Positions 49,667 through 58,441 of a stretch of 64,000 bases of DNA are shown piece by piece. The translations under genes and the position numbers were made by a program. Below the pieces are notes generated by a model. The model was given only the letters and a program-made list of their open reading frames with translations, had not been told where the DNA came from and did no database searches. Each line of letters begins with the position of its first letter. Position 1 is the first letter of the stretch. Source of the DNA: Skermanella mucosa (GTDB lineage Bacteria; Pseudomonadota; Alphaproteobacteria; Azospirillales; Azospirillaceae); assembly GCF_016765655.2 (NCBI RefSeq), contig NZ_CP086107.1, positions 434,001 to 498,000 on the forward strand. Direction: 5' to 3'.

Positions 49667-51559
49667 ATGCCTGCACTGTTCGGTCGGGTCTTGTTTTATC
49701 TGCTGCTCTCGTGTTGTATCGCCGCAGTATCACTCAACGCAGGTCGCGCCTACTCGGTTGACTTGGCCGAGCCTTTTGTCGTGGAAGGAACCGCCGGTTC
49801 AAGTGGCAGGGACGGAAGAACGCAGACACTGCGCGCCCTCACACTGCTGGACTCCCCCCGATATCCCGATGGCTTCAGTCATTTCAATTATGCGGATCCG
49901 AGTGCTCCGAAACGGGGAACGCTGCGCACTGCGGAGGTCGGCACATTCCACAATCTGGCGCCCCTCATCATACATCAAAGCAGCGTGCAGATATGGCTCG
50001 TCTATGATCAGCTTTTTACCTCTCCCCGCGACGACCCGCTATCATCCTATCCCCTGATTGCGCAAAGCGTCGAAATTGCGGAAGACAAGTCGTTCATCCT
50101 GTTTCACCTGGACCCCAGGGCACGCTGGCAGGATGGCAGGCCCGTCACGCCGGAAGATGTTGTTTTTACTTTCGACACCTTGATGAACCACGAAAAGGCT
50201 CTCCCCTATTATCGCATGGTGTACAGGGACGTAAAAGGTGCCGAAGCCATAAGTCCGCACCAGGTGAAATTTCATCTGCTCCCCGGCAGCAACAAAAATC
50301 TGCCTTTCCTGATCGCGAGCATGCATGTCCTGCCCAGGCATACCTACGCGATCACTGAGTTCGGCAAAATCTCGTTGGAGGCTCCCATCGGAAGCGGTCC
50401 ATACCGTGTGGGCCAGGTGCTTCCCGGCCGCCGGATCGTTTATGAACGCGTCCAGGATTATTGGGCTCAGGATCTGCCGACACGCCGCGGGCTTTACAAT
50501 TTCGACCAGTGGATAGTGGACTACTACCGCAATACGAACGCCAAGACCCAGGCGCTCATGGCCGGTCTTTCCGATGTCGTGGTCGAATTCAACCCCAGGC
50601 GCTGGATCGCCTATGACGATCTTCCGGACAAGGCGGAGCGTCAACTCATCAAGGTTCAGTCCAGGCTCCAGGGCGCACTGGGAAGCATGAACTTCGCGTT
50701 CAACCTGAGGCGGCCGCCTTTCGACAACAGGTTGGTCCGGGAAGCGATCACGCAACTCTTCGACTTCGAATGGATAAACCGTGTCCTCCTCGGCGGCTGG
50801 GCCGAGCGCAACGACAGCCAGTTTCCCAACTCCGAACTGGCTGCCCACAGCCGTCCGTCTGCCGCGGAACTTGAGCTGCTCCTGCCCTGGAATGGAAAGA
50901 TCAGGAATGAGACGCTTGAAGCGGAATTCACCCTTCCAACCAGCGACGGTCGCGGCTATCAGCGCCAGCAGCGCCGCAGGGCCCTGGAACTGTTCGCGCA
51001 GGCGGGCTATGTCCTACGTGACGGTGTATTGGTGAACGCAGCGGGCAAGCCGCTCGCGATCGAGATCCTCACCGGGAATGCGGATTTCGAAAATGTACTT
51101 CTGGCCTTCGTTGCCAGCCTCAGGAGAGCGGGGATTGATGCCCGGCTGAGGATCATCGACATGCCTCAGTTCGAAAGACGGACCAGGGCGGATTTCGATT
51201 TCGACATGACATTTCAGTTCTTCGGCACGACGAACCTTCCCGGGCCGGAGCAGGAATTCTATTGGGGATCAAGATTCGCCCATGAGCGCTATACAGTCAA
51301 TGTTCCAGGCATTGAGGATCCCGTGGTTGATGACTTGGTGAGCCGGATCGGGCGCGCTGCCTCCCGCGAGGAGCTGATCCCCGCGACCCGGGCCCTTGAT
51401 CGTGTCATTGCGTGGAACGGCTATCTGCTTCCGGGATGGTACATGGCCTTCGCCCACTACGCCTACTGGGACAGATTCGGCCGGGCCGATCATAGGGCAG
51501 GGCGGGAGGCCGCCCCGGAACTGGGATCACCCGCCATCGAGGCCTGGTGGATTAAGTGA
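49667..51559 (+). CDS. Extracellular solute-binding protein, peptide (YejA-like) ABC type
   Basis: About 630 residues. The ATG at 49667 is chosen for its spacing from GGAGGT; a GTG at 49655 is in frame. A Sec signal peptide lies at the N-terminus (FYLLLSCCIAAVSLNAGRAY). The mature part fits SBP_bac_5: YPDGFSHFNYADPSAPKRGT, WQDGRPVTPEDVVFTFDTLM, GPYRVGQVLPGRRIVYERVQ, FDFDMTFQFFGTTNLPGPEQ. YejA-type proteins deliver oligopeptides or peptide-like compounds to a YejBEF permease; no permease is adjacent. It is followed by a disrupted glycosyltransferase gene. Confidence 0.92.
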   Translation: MPALFGRVLFYLLLSCCIAAVSLNAGRAYSVDLAEPFVVEGTAGSSGRDGRTQTLRALTLLDSPRYPDGFSHFNYADPSAPKRGTLRTAEVGTFHNLAPLIIHQSSVQIWLVYDQLFTSPRDDPLSSYPLIAQSVEIAEDKSFILFHLDPRARWQDGRPVTPEDVVFTFDTLMNHEKALPYYRMVYRDVKGAEAISPHQVKFHLLPGSNKNLPFLIASMHVLPRHTYAITEFGKISLEAPIGSGPYRVGQVLPGRRIVYERVQDYWAQDLPTRRGLYNFDQWIVDYYRNTNAKTQALMAGLSDVVVEFNPRRWIAYDDLPDKAERQLIKVQSRLQGALGSMNFAFNLRRPPFDNRLVREAITQLFDFEWINRVLLGGWAERNDSQFPNSELAAHSRPSAAELELLLPWNGKIRNETLEAEFTLPTSDGRGYQRQQRRRALELFAQAGYVLRDGVLVNAAGKPLAIEILTGNADFENVLLAFVASLRRAGIDARLRIIDMPQFERRTRADFDFDMTFQFFGTTNLPGPEQEFYWGSRFAHERYTVNVPGIEDPVVDDLVSRIGRAASREELIPATRALDRVIAWNGYLLPGWYMAFAHYAYWDRFGRADHRAGREAAPELGSPAIEAWWIK

Positions 51560-51681
51560 GGCAGTGGCGTGTGAGATCGTCCAACTAAAACATCCATCTG
51601 GCATAAGCCGGATAAGACATCGCCAGAGCTGCCGACGAGCAACAACATCAATGTTAATGTTTTACCCATGACAGGTTCCTC

Positions 51682-53585
51682 ATGCGCCGCTTTCCGGAAA
51701 CTTCAGCTCTGTTCAAGCATGAATCCGTACTGGCGTCCGGGTTCGTCTTTTTAGCCATCCTTCTCAGGTCTCCGGCCCTGCTTTATTCTGTTCTCAACTA
51801 TGATGAGAGCATGTATCTCCTCATGGGGCTGGAGTTCGCGCGCGGGCATCTGCCTTACACGACCGTGTGCGACTTGAAGCCTTTCGGTTTGTTCGCGCTG
51901 GCGACGCCCTTCGCGGCTTCACCGTTCGACCCCGTCATCTCGAGCCGCATCGGGGCCAGCATCGTCGTCGGGCTGACCGCCTATCTGCTGTCCCGGATAT
52001 CGGGCCTGCTGTTCGACGATGAGCGGCGGCTGATCGGCATCAGCGCGGGCCTGGGCTATGTCGTCTTCAGCTTGGCCGATGGCGGCATGGCGTTCCAGGG
52101 AGAGATCTTCCACACGGCCTGCGCGGTTCTGGCGCTTCTGATGGCTCTTCGGGCGGTCCGGCGTCGGATGCCACCCCACCTGGGGACCATGATCGCCGCC
52201 GGACTTGTGCTCGGGATCGGCATCCAGATCAAGCAGTCCGTGCTGTTCGACATGCTGGCCTTCCTGGCCGGCTTCTTCATCCTGACGACCCCGAGCCGGC
52301 GGGACCTGCGCCGTCACGCCCTGGAAAACCTGCCGCCGCTGACCGCGTTGGCTCTCGCCGCTTCGATTCCGACACTGGGCGTGATGGCGCTCTATGCGGC
52401 TGCCGGCCACTGGGATGCCTGGGTCGCGGCCAACATCACGGCCCATTCCGTGTTCTATGCCGGCGACCGTGAATGGGCCTGGCACCCAGCCTTGTGGGCC
52501 GCGGCGGAGCAGGCGCCGCTTTGGATGGGCGCCGCGCTGGCGGCCGTCCTCGTGCGCCGGCTGACCTTCGACGGACGGGAGCTGGGGGCAGTGGCCTTTC
52601 TCGGCGTCTGGGTCATCGCCATCATCCTGTGCCAGCTGTTCCTGCGCATTGCTTCCGATCATTACTTCCTGCAGTTTCTGCCCCCGCTCTGCCTGGTAAC
52701 TACTCACCCCCCTGGCTTTAGCCGGTAACATGCTGAAACTATGCTGGTTTTCGGGTTCTGCAGCCATACCCCATAGTGAAGTAACGGCTCGCGGCTGGTC
52801 TCGCCACAAGTATTTGTTTTACTTGATCAGCTGATCCGCCGAAGAGCAGGGCAAATCGTTATTTGATACCGCTTATGCGGAGCGTCGCCCAAATCCAGCG
52901 GTATCAATGCGTTACCGGTTGTCAGGGAGGTGAGCAATCACTCTGCCTGCTGGGTGGGCTGGTCATCGGGCGCGGTCTGCTGATCCATTTGCCCGGCTGG
53001 CGTCCCGCGGGTGCAACCCTCGCCGTGCTGGTCGGGCTCACGCTGTTCGCGGTGGCCAAGAACCCGATCATGCACAGCTTCCACATCGTCATGGACCGGC
53101 TGGCCGGCGACACCTGGGCGGGCGACACCCCCCGGCGCGTCGCGGCCGATCTGAAGCCGGTGCTCGATTCCGGCGACGCGGTTTATGTGGTGGGCTTCCA
53201 GCCGGCGATCTACTATCTGACGGGTGCCGTAATCCCGACCCGGTTCGCGTTCACCGGCCTGCCGAGCGCCGGGGTGCCAGGACGCGACGGCTGCCCCTGG
53301 GTCGAGCAATCGGTTGAGCTGCAGCGCATCCTGGACAGCCGCCCGCGGTTCATCGTGATCGAGCGCGGGATCTTCTATGCCGAGCTGGGACCAGAGGTGC
53401 GCCGGATGCTGGACGAGCGCCTGGCCCGGGATTACCGGGTCCGCGTTCGATACGAACAGCATTTCGCCCATTTCATCTATCCGTTCGAACGCTTCGTCAT
53501 GAATGGCGGCGCACCGGCCGATCTGTACGAATTGCAGGATGGAGAGCATTCCGGCGCGGTTGCCGACCGGCCGGACGCGAATTGA
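51682..53585 (+). pseudogene. GT39-like membrane glycosyltransferase, interrupted by a MITE
   Basis: The first part (to 52695) has an N-terminal polar loop with the DE pair expected in this fold (VLNYDESMYLLMGLEFARGH) and repeated membrane segments. The second part (from 52950) continues LGGLVIGRGLLIHLPGWRPA, more membrane helices and a soluble C-terminal domain (FQPAIYYLTGAVIPTRFAFT). A 246-bp element separates them, adding stop codons; without it and one 8-bp duplication the two parts join in frame into 549 residues. Such proteins transfer sugars from lipid-phosphate donors to envelope acceptors. As it stands only a truncated N-terminal product can form. Confidence 0.85.
52696..52941. mobile_element. 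246-bp MITE with IS66-like ends
   Basis: Left end GTAACTACTCACCCCCCTGG and inverted right end GTGATTGCTCACCTCCCTGA share CTCACC-CCCTG. The 8-bp direct repeat TCTGCCTG flanks it (52688-52695 and 52942-52949). GTAA-type ends and an 8-bp duplication fit the IS66 family. There is no coding frame, so it needs a transposase in trans. A second internal dyad (GATACCGCT with AGCGGTATC, about 52865-52908) is present. Confidence 0.85.
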
Positions 53586-53595
53586 TTAGCGCACT

Positions 53596-54536
53596 GTGGC
53601 TCTGGTGCATGGATGCCGACGAGCACAGATTTCTCCCTGGTTCGTTGATCATCAGGCGGCGCGGACGGAGTTCGGGCGTCCGAGGTCGAACATGCGGTTA
53701 AGAACGTTGATGGCGATCCTGGTTTCGACCTCCTGGGCCGGCCGGGTATGGGAGCGCAAGGTATCGCCGATGATGCGCTTGTATCGACTCATCGTTCCCT
53801 CCACCCCGGCCCTCGCATTGTAGCCCGAGGTTTTTTGCCAGCCCATCCGGCCCTGCTCGGCAATGGCCTGGATATGGCAGTCGCGCTGGGTCGGGTCGGT
53901 CTCGGCCGCAGGGCTGGGCACAGCCGTCACACGCGGCGGCACGACCACCGCGGCCTCCGGAGAGTGCCCGGCAACGGTAGCGTAGACATTGTCCTGGTCG
54001 TAGGCGCCGTCGGCAATGACGGCCGCGACCGGTCCCTCGACCTGATCGAGCAAGGGGCCGAGTTCGGCGGCATCGTCGACCTCCTTGCCGGTCAGGGTCG
54101 AGGCGACGATCGTGCCGGTCTTCGCATCCATAGCAAGGTGCAGCTTGCGCCAGGCCCGGCGGCGCTGGGTTCCATGCTTCTCGACCAGCCACTCGCCCGG
54201 CCCGCTGAGCTTCACCCCGGTACTGTCGACCAGCAGGTGCAGCGGACCGCTCGCCGCCCGGGGCTGAGGAGCCACCGCCAAGGCCCCGGCCCGCCGGCTC
54301 AACGTCGAATGGTCCGGTACCGGCAGGTCCAGCCCCATCAGCCCGAGCAGCGAGCCGACCAGCCCTTCGGTCTGCCGCAACGGCTGGCGGAACACCGCTC
54401 TCAGGATCAGCGCTGTCTCGATCGCAAGGTCCGAGTAGCGCGCCTGGCCGCCCGGCGTGGTTCGCGGCGCCGCCCGCCACGCCTCGATGGCCTCCGCGGT
54501 GAACCAGATTGTCAGCGAACCGCGCTGCCGCAGCCC
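53596..54536 (-). mobile_element. IS5-family (IS903-like) element, copy b, 5'-truncated
   Basis: The end GTGGCTCTGGTGCATGGATG at 53596 is intact. The other end is lost at about 54536, where copy c begins in opposite orientation. The pair forms an almost perfect inverted repeat of about 940 bp around a short centre. Confidence 0.88.
53652..54533 (-). pseudogene. IS5-family transposase, copy b, lacking its N-terminus
   Basis: Identical in protein sequence to copy c from LRQRGSLTIWFTAEAIEAWR to the end (NSVRAA). The first about 30 codons are missing; upstream the frame enters copy c in antisense and has no meaning. Confidence 0.9.
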
Positions 54537-54537
54537 G

Positions 54538-55647
54538 GTGCTTTGGTGCAGGGATGCCGCGGTTGCCCGGGCAGATGTCGTCGGATAGAAGGCGGACCCC
54601 TTGCTGATCGCCCCGCCTGACCATGCCGCACAAGTACAATGCCGCCCGTCGCCACCGGATTCCGAAGACCCGCTACAAGGTGAAGAATTGGCGAGACTAC
54701 GAGGCCGGGCTGCGGCAGCGCGGTTCGCTGACAATCTGGTTCACCGCGGAGGCCATCGAGGCGTGGCGGGCGGCGCCGCGAACCACGCCGGGCGGCCAGG
54801 CGCGCTACTCGGACCTTGCGATCGAGACAGCGCTGATCCTGAGAGCGGTGTTCCGCCAGCCGTTGCGGCAGACCGAAGGGCTGGTCGGCTCGCTGCTCGG
54901 GCTGATGGGGCTGGACCTGCCGGTACCGGACCATTCGACGTTGAGCCGGCGGGCCGGGGCCTTGGCGGTGGCTCCTCAGCCCCGGGCGGCGAGCGGTCCG
55001 CTGCACCTGCTGGTCGACAGTACCGGGGTGAAGCTCAGCGGGCCGGGCGAGTGGCTGGTCGAGAAGCATGGAACCCAGCGCCGCCGGGCCTGGCGCAAGC
55101 TGCACCTTGCTATGGATGCGAAGACCGGCACGATCGTCGCCTCGACCCTGACCGGCAAGGAGGTCGACGATGCCGCCGAACTCGGCCCCTTGCTCGATCA
55201 GGTCGAGGGACCGGTCGCGGCCGTCATTGCCGACGGCGCCTACGACCAGGACAATGTCTACGCTACCGTTGCCGGGCACTCTCCGGAGGCCGCGGTGGTC
55301 GTGCCGCCGCGTGTGACGGCTGTGCCCAGCCCTGCGGCCGAGACCGACCCGACCCAGCGCGACTGCCATATCCAGGCCATTGCCGAGCAGGGCCGGATGG
55401 GCTGGCAAAAAACCTCGGGCTACAATGCGAGGGCCGGGGTGGAGGGAACGATGAGTCGATACAAGCGCATCATCGGCGATACCTTGCGCTCCCATACCCG
55501 GCCGGCCCAGGAGGTCGAAACCAGGATCGCCATCAACGTTCTTAACCGCATGTTCGACCTCGGACGCCCGAACTCCGTCCGCGCCGCCTGATGATCAACG
55601 AACCAGGGAGAAATCTGTGCTCGTCGGCATCCATGCACCAGAGCCAC
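54538..55647 (+). mobile_element. IS5-family (IS903-like) element, copy c, intact
   Basis: The ends GGTGCTTTGGTGCAGGGATG (54537/54538) and inverted GTGGCTCTGGTGCATGGATG (55647) bracket an intact transposase. It lies inside or against copy b on the left and cuts the 5' end of the T4SS-region gene on the right. Confidence 0.9.
54623..55591 (+). CDS. IS5-family (IS903-like) transposase, copy c, intact
   Basis: 322 residues, MPHKYNAARRHRIPKTRYKV to LGRPNSVRAA, with the same DDE landmarks as the copy at 13273 (DSTGVKL, ADGAYDQ, VEGTMSRYKRIIG). Full length and probably functional. Confidence 0.93.
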   Translation: MPHKYNAARRHRIPKTRYKVKNWRDYEAGLRQRGSLTIWFTAEAIEAWRAAPRTTPGGQARYSDLAIETALILRAVFRQPLRQTEGLVGSLLGLMGLDLPVPDHSTLSRRAGALAVAPQPRAASGPLHLLVDSTGVKLSGPGEWLVEKHGTQRRRAWRKLHLAMDAKTGTIVASTLTGKEVDDAAELGPLLDQVEGPVAAVIADGAYDQDNVYATVAGHSPEAAVVVPPRVTAVPSPAAETDPTQRDCHIQAIAEQGRMGWQKTSGYNARAGVEGTMSRYKRIIGDTLRSHTRPAQEVETRIAINVLNRMFDLGRPNSVRAA

Positions 55648-57084
55648 GACGTGCTGGTCGCCGACAACACCCTGGACGGCGACTGGCGCCAGGAAGCGAT
55701 CGACAACGTCTCGGTCCGCGATGTCGTCTACGCCGGCAACACGATCGTCGGCCGGGCCGGGTTCTCGGGCCTCACCCTGAAGGCGGGCAGCCGGGACAAC
55801 GTCGTCCGCGACAACCGGATCGACATCGACGCGCCGACCCAGCTCAGCGTCGGGGGATACGGCAACTCGCGCCTGGACCGGGAGTTCCCGGCGGAGTGGC
55901 AGGGCTTCGAGGCCAGGAACACCACGGTCACCGGCAACGCGATCGACGGCAGCGTGCGCCTGGTCTCGGCGGTGGACAACCGGATCACCGGCAACGCCAT
56001 CACCGGCCCGGTGAGCAGCGGCACCAACGACCGCATGCCGAACTCCATCAGAAGTTCGGGCAACACCGTGGACGGCGGCTCGCGCCTGGAACGGGGCGTG
56101 GACGGGGTCGGGGCGAACATCGGCGACACGGGATCGAACATCTCGGACTCGGTCGACCGGGGCGCCTACCGCTCCCAGCGACGCCTGGAGGATCTGCTGT
56201 CCGGCGACGGGATCACCCGCCAGGCCAACCGGGCGATCGACGGGGCGACCGGCGCCGTCACCGGCGCGATCGACAGGGTCATCGACGAGACGGCCGACAC
56301 GGTGATGCAGCCGGTCGAGGACCTGATCGACGGCATCGGCCAGACCCTGTCGTGCAACGTCGCCGGCGCCGCGGTCTCCGGCGCGGCCGGACTCGTCGGC
56401 GGGATCTTCGGCAGGGGCAGGGCCACGCTGGGCGCGCAGCTGGCGCAGCACATGACCCAGATCGCCGGGAACCTGTGCCTGGGCAAGCAGCTCGCGGCCC
56501 AGCGCCGGCAGCTCGAGGTGCAGCGCCGGATCCTCGACCTCGAACGGCGCAACATCGCGGCCGGCACGGCCGACAACGCGGCCGGCCTCGACGGCATGAT
56601 GGCGAGGACCCTGCCCGGCCTGGACCGGGCCGGGTTCCTGCTGCCCGAACCGCGGATCGAGGATGAGTATCGGCGGACGTATCCCGACATGTTCCCGCCC
56701 CTGCCGCCGGACGGACTGGTCGGGATCGAGGACGGGTTGCGCCGGCACGAACGCGACGCGCATCTCCGGTCGCTCGCCTTGCAGAACCGGGCGGTCCAGG
56801 AACAGGCCGGCACTCTCGGCCGGGCGATGGACCATGCGGCGGCCGGTCGTGCCGGTCCGGGCCTGCGCTCCGAACTCCAGGCCATGAACGCCATCCAGGG
56901 CGAGACGATCGCGTCGATCAACGTCCTGACCGCGGCCACGGTGGGTCACCAGCGGGCCGTGACCGAGGTGCGTCTGCGCGAGGAGGCCAGGAGAACCGCC
57001 GCCAACGCGACGGCGGAGGAGTTCATGAGCACGCTCGCCATCTGCGGCAACTGCAACATCAGCCGCCCGTTCCTGGGCGATTAG
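55633..57084 (+). CDS. Beta-helix/TrbJ (VirB5)-like fusion protein, 5'-truncated by IS5
   Basis: The frame enters from the IS element, whose last bases supply an in-frame ATG at 55633 (MHQSH); native sequence starts about 55648. Residues up to about 150 show beta-helix-like repeats (NTTVTGNAIDGSVRLVSAVD, NRITGNAITGPV, VVRDNRIDID). After a helical linker the C-terminal half resembles TrbJ/VirB5: YRRTYPDMFPPLPPDGLVGI, LALQNRAVQEQAGTLGRAMD, LTAATVGHQRAVTEVRLREE. VirB5-type proteins are minor pilus-tip components in the periplasm. The last residues EFMSTLAICGNCNISRPFLG reappear in the next gene. The signal peptide, if any, was lost with the 5' end. Confidence 0.65.
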   Translation: MHQSHDVLVADNTLDGDWRQEAIDNVSVRDVVYAGNTIVGRAGFSGLTLKAGSRDNVVRDNRIDIDAPTQLSVGGYGNSRLDREFPAEWQGFEARNTTVTGNAIDGSVRLVSAVDNRITGNAITGPVSSGTNDRMPNSIRSSGNTVDGGSRLERGVDGVGANIGDTGSNISDSVDRGAYRSQRRLEDLLSGDGITRQANRAIDGATGAVTGAIDRVIDETADTVMQPVEDLIDGIGQTLSCNVAGAAVSGAAGLVGGIFGRGRATLGAQLAQHMTQIAGNLCLGKQLAAQRRQLEVQRRILDLERRNIAAGTADNAAGLDGMMARTLPGLDRAGFLLPEPRIEDEYRRTYPDMFPPLPPDGLVGIEDGLRRHERDAHLRSLALQNRAVQEQAGTLGRAMDHAAAGRAGPGLRSELQAMNAIQGETIASINVLTAATVGHQRAVTEVRLREEARRTAANATAEEFMSTLAICGNCNISRPFLGD

Positions 57085-57099
57085 ACAGGAGGCACCATC

Positions 57100-57279
57100 A
57101 TGAAACACTTGACAACGGCTGCACTCGTTCTCGCGGGCCTGACGGTTGCCGCATGCTGGGACGAAGAGAAGGAAAAAAAGTCCTCAGAGTTCATGTCCAC
57201 TCTAACGAAGTGCGACAACTGTGAACTCAAGAAGCCGTTTTTGGGGTCTTCAAAAAAGGATGATGAGAATGCCCGCTGA
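57100..57279 (+). CDS. Small lipoprotein, VirB7-like position
   Basis: 59 residues, too short to stand out. MKHLTTAALVLAGLTVAACW is a lipoprotein signal with lipobox LTVAAC; the mature part starts CWDEEKEKK. The C-terminus SEFMSTLTKCDNCELKKPFL copies the tail of the upstream protein. AGGAGG lies 8 bases before the ATG. Its place between virB5-like and virB6 matches small outer-membrane lipoproteins (VirB7/Eex) of T4SS operons, VirB7 being the partner that stabilises VirB9. Base composition falls sharply from here on. Confidence 0.75.
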   Translation: MKHLTTAALVLAGLTVAACWDEEKEKKSSEFMSTLTKCDNCELKKPFLGSSKKDDENAR

Positions 57280-58429
57280 ATACGGCCATTTGAATGAAGC
57301 TGTCAGCGGTATGCTCGATAAGATCACTTCCGTTGGAGGTGTGATCGACGCTGCTCTGCAGCCAATCTACTTTATTGTTGGAGTTTTGCTCCTCGTATTT
57401 GCATGTATAAAGTTCATGTGGCAGCGGAGTTTATCGCCGCTCGCGATATTCGTAATTCGGTATATTCAACTGATGGTTCTCATCTTCGTATCAGGGCAAT
57501 GGATGCCATTGACTGACAACTATGTCTCGCAAATGGGCGATTTTGGCGCAAACGCCGCAGGATTCAATATACTCCAATTAGCTCCGAGCGCTGTAATAAT
57601 ACGCGCAATGGAGATTGCAAATCGGATGTATGCTGAAAACGTCTCTTGGATGCGGGTGATTTTTGGCAGTACCGAAGATACCGTTGCTCATATACTGCTG
57701 TTAATTGGTTGTGTTGGGACGATTTTGATGGCTATTTTCATGGCTGCGTGGATTATGCTGTTTTTCGTCGTATTTAAACTGGCGTCGGTTGTTGCCCTAG
57801 TCTTTTTGGCATTCCTGATATTTGAGGGCACGCGCTTCATGGCAGCGCCCGGCCTTGCCCGCATTTTGGCCTATGGTGTTCAGATGTTGGTGTTAGGCTT
57901 AACGACCGGATTGTTCTTCATGACTTTGGATGCGCTCGATCTCAGCGGGCACTTGAAAGTTGATCAAAGCCTTGCCTTGCTCGTAGTCATGTTTTTCTTC
58001 GGGCTGCTGTTCAAGTATACGACGGATATCGCCAAGGAGCAGGTCACCGGTGTGCCGACCCTGTCGCTGCATGACACCGGCCAGCTCGCAGGCCGTGCGG
58101 CAGCCACTGCCGCATCGATGGTCGGCCACATCGGAACGGTCGGGCTCGGTACGCTGGGAGCTTTGAGGCTGACCGGCGCTGCCACGGCCGGGAGATACGC
58201 CAGCATTCCCCCTTCGACCTCGGGCGCCGCCGCTTCGTCAGGCATGAGACACGCCGTTGAAGGGGGTGCCGCCGAAGCACCGGCCACCGTCGCCCGTTTG
58301 CTGAACCGGTCGCCGATAGACACCACATGGACCGAAGCCCGCGACCTCCCCCGGACGGCGGCACGCCTGCTGGAAGCGCGCCGCGCCCTGCCGCCGCCGC
58401 CGCGCCAGCTACCCCCACCCCGTTCATGA
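57269..58429 (+). CDS. virB6: T4SS inner-membrane channel protein VirB6/TrbL-like
   Basis: About 386 residues from the ATG at 57269, 9 bases after AAGGA; 57260 is also possible. It overlaps the lipoprotein end. Six or seven membrane segments are seen, e.g. IDAALQPIYFIVGVLLLVFA, ILLLIGCVGTILMAIFMAAW, LASVVALVFLAFLIFEGTRF and ALLVVMFFFGLLFKYTTDIA, then a cytoplasmic Ala/Pro-rich tail. It forms part of the inner-membrane translocation platform. The first 230 codons are AT-rich (22 G/C in the 60 bases 57361-57420) while the tail after about 58000 is GC-rich: a mosaic gene. Confidence 0.85.
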   Translation: MPAEYGHLNEAVSGMLDKITSVGGVIDAALQPIYFIVGVLLLVFACIKFMWQRSLSPLAIFVIRYIQLMVLIFVSGQWMPLTDNYVSQMGDFGANAAGFNILQLAPSAVIIRAMEIANRMYAENVSWMRVIFGSTEDTVAHILLLIGCVGTILMAIFMAAWIMLFFVVFKLASVVALVFLAFLIFEGTRFMAAPGLARILAYGVQMLVLGLTTGLFFMTLDALDLSGHLKVDQSLALLVVMFFFGLLFKYTTDIAKEQVTGVPTLSLHDTGQLAGRAAATAASMVGHIGTVGLGTLGALRLTGAATAGRYASIPPSTSGAAASSGMRHAVEGGAAEAPATVARLLNRSPIDTTWTEARDLPRTAARLLEARRALPPPPRQLPPPRS

Positions 58430-58441
58430 TCGGAGTTTCCC

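Noticed and set aside
53652-54734. 360-aa chimeric transposase frame
   Set aside because: Its first about 65 residues are antisense of IS copy c; only the part from 54533 down is transposase.
55420-57108. 562-aa minus-strand frame opposite the TrbJ-like gene
   Set aside because: It begins in IS sequence and has Asp/Arg/Val-rich low-complexity translation; the plus strand has beta-helix and TrbJ features and a ribosome-bound continuation into the operon.
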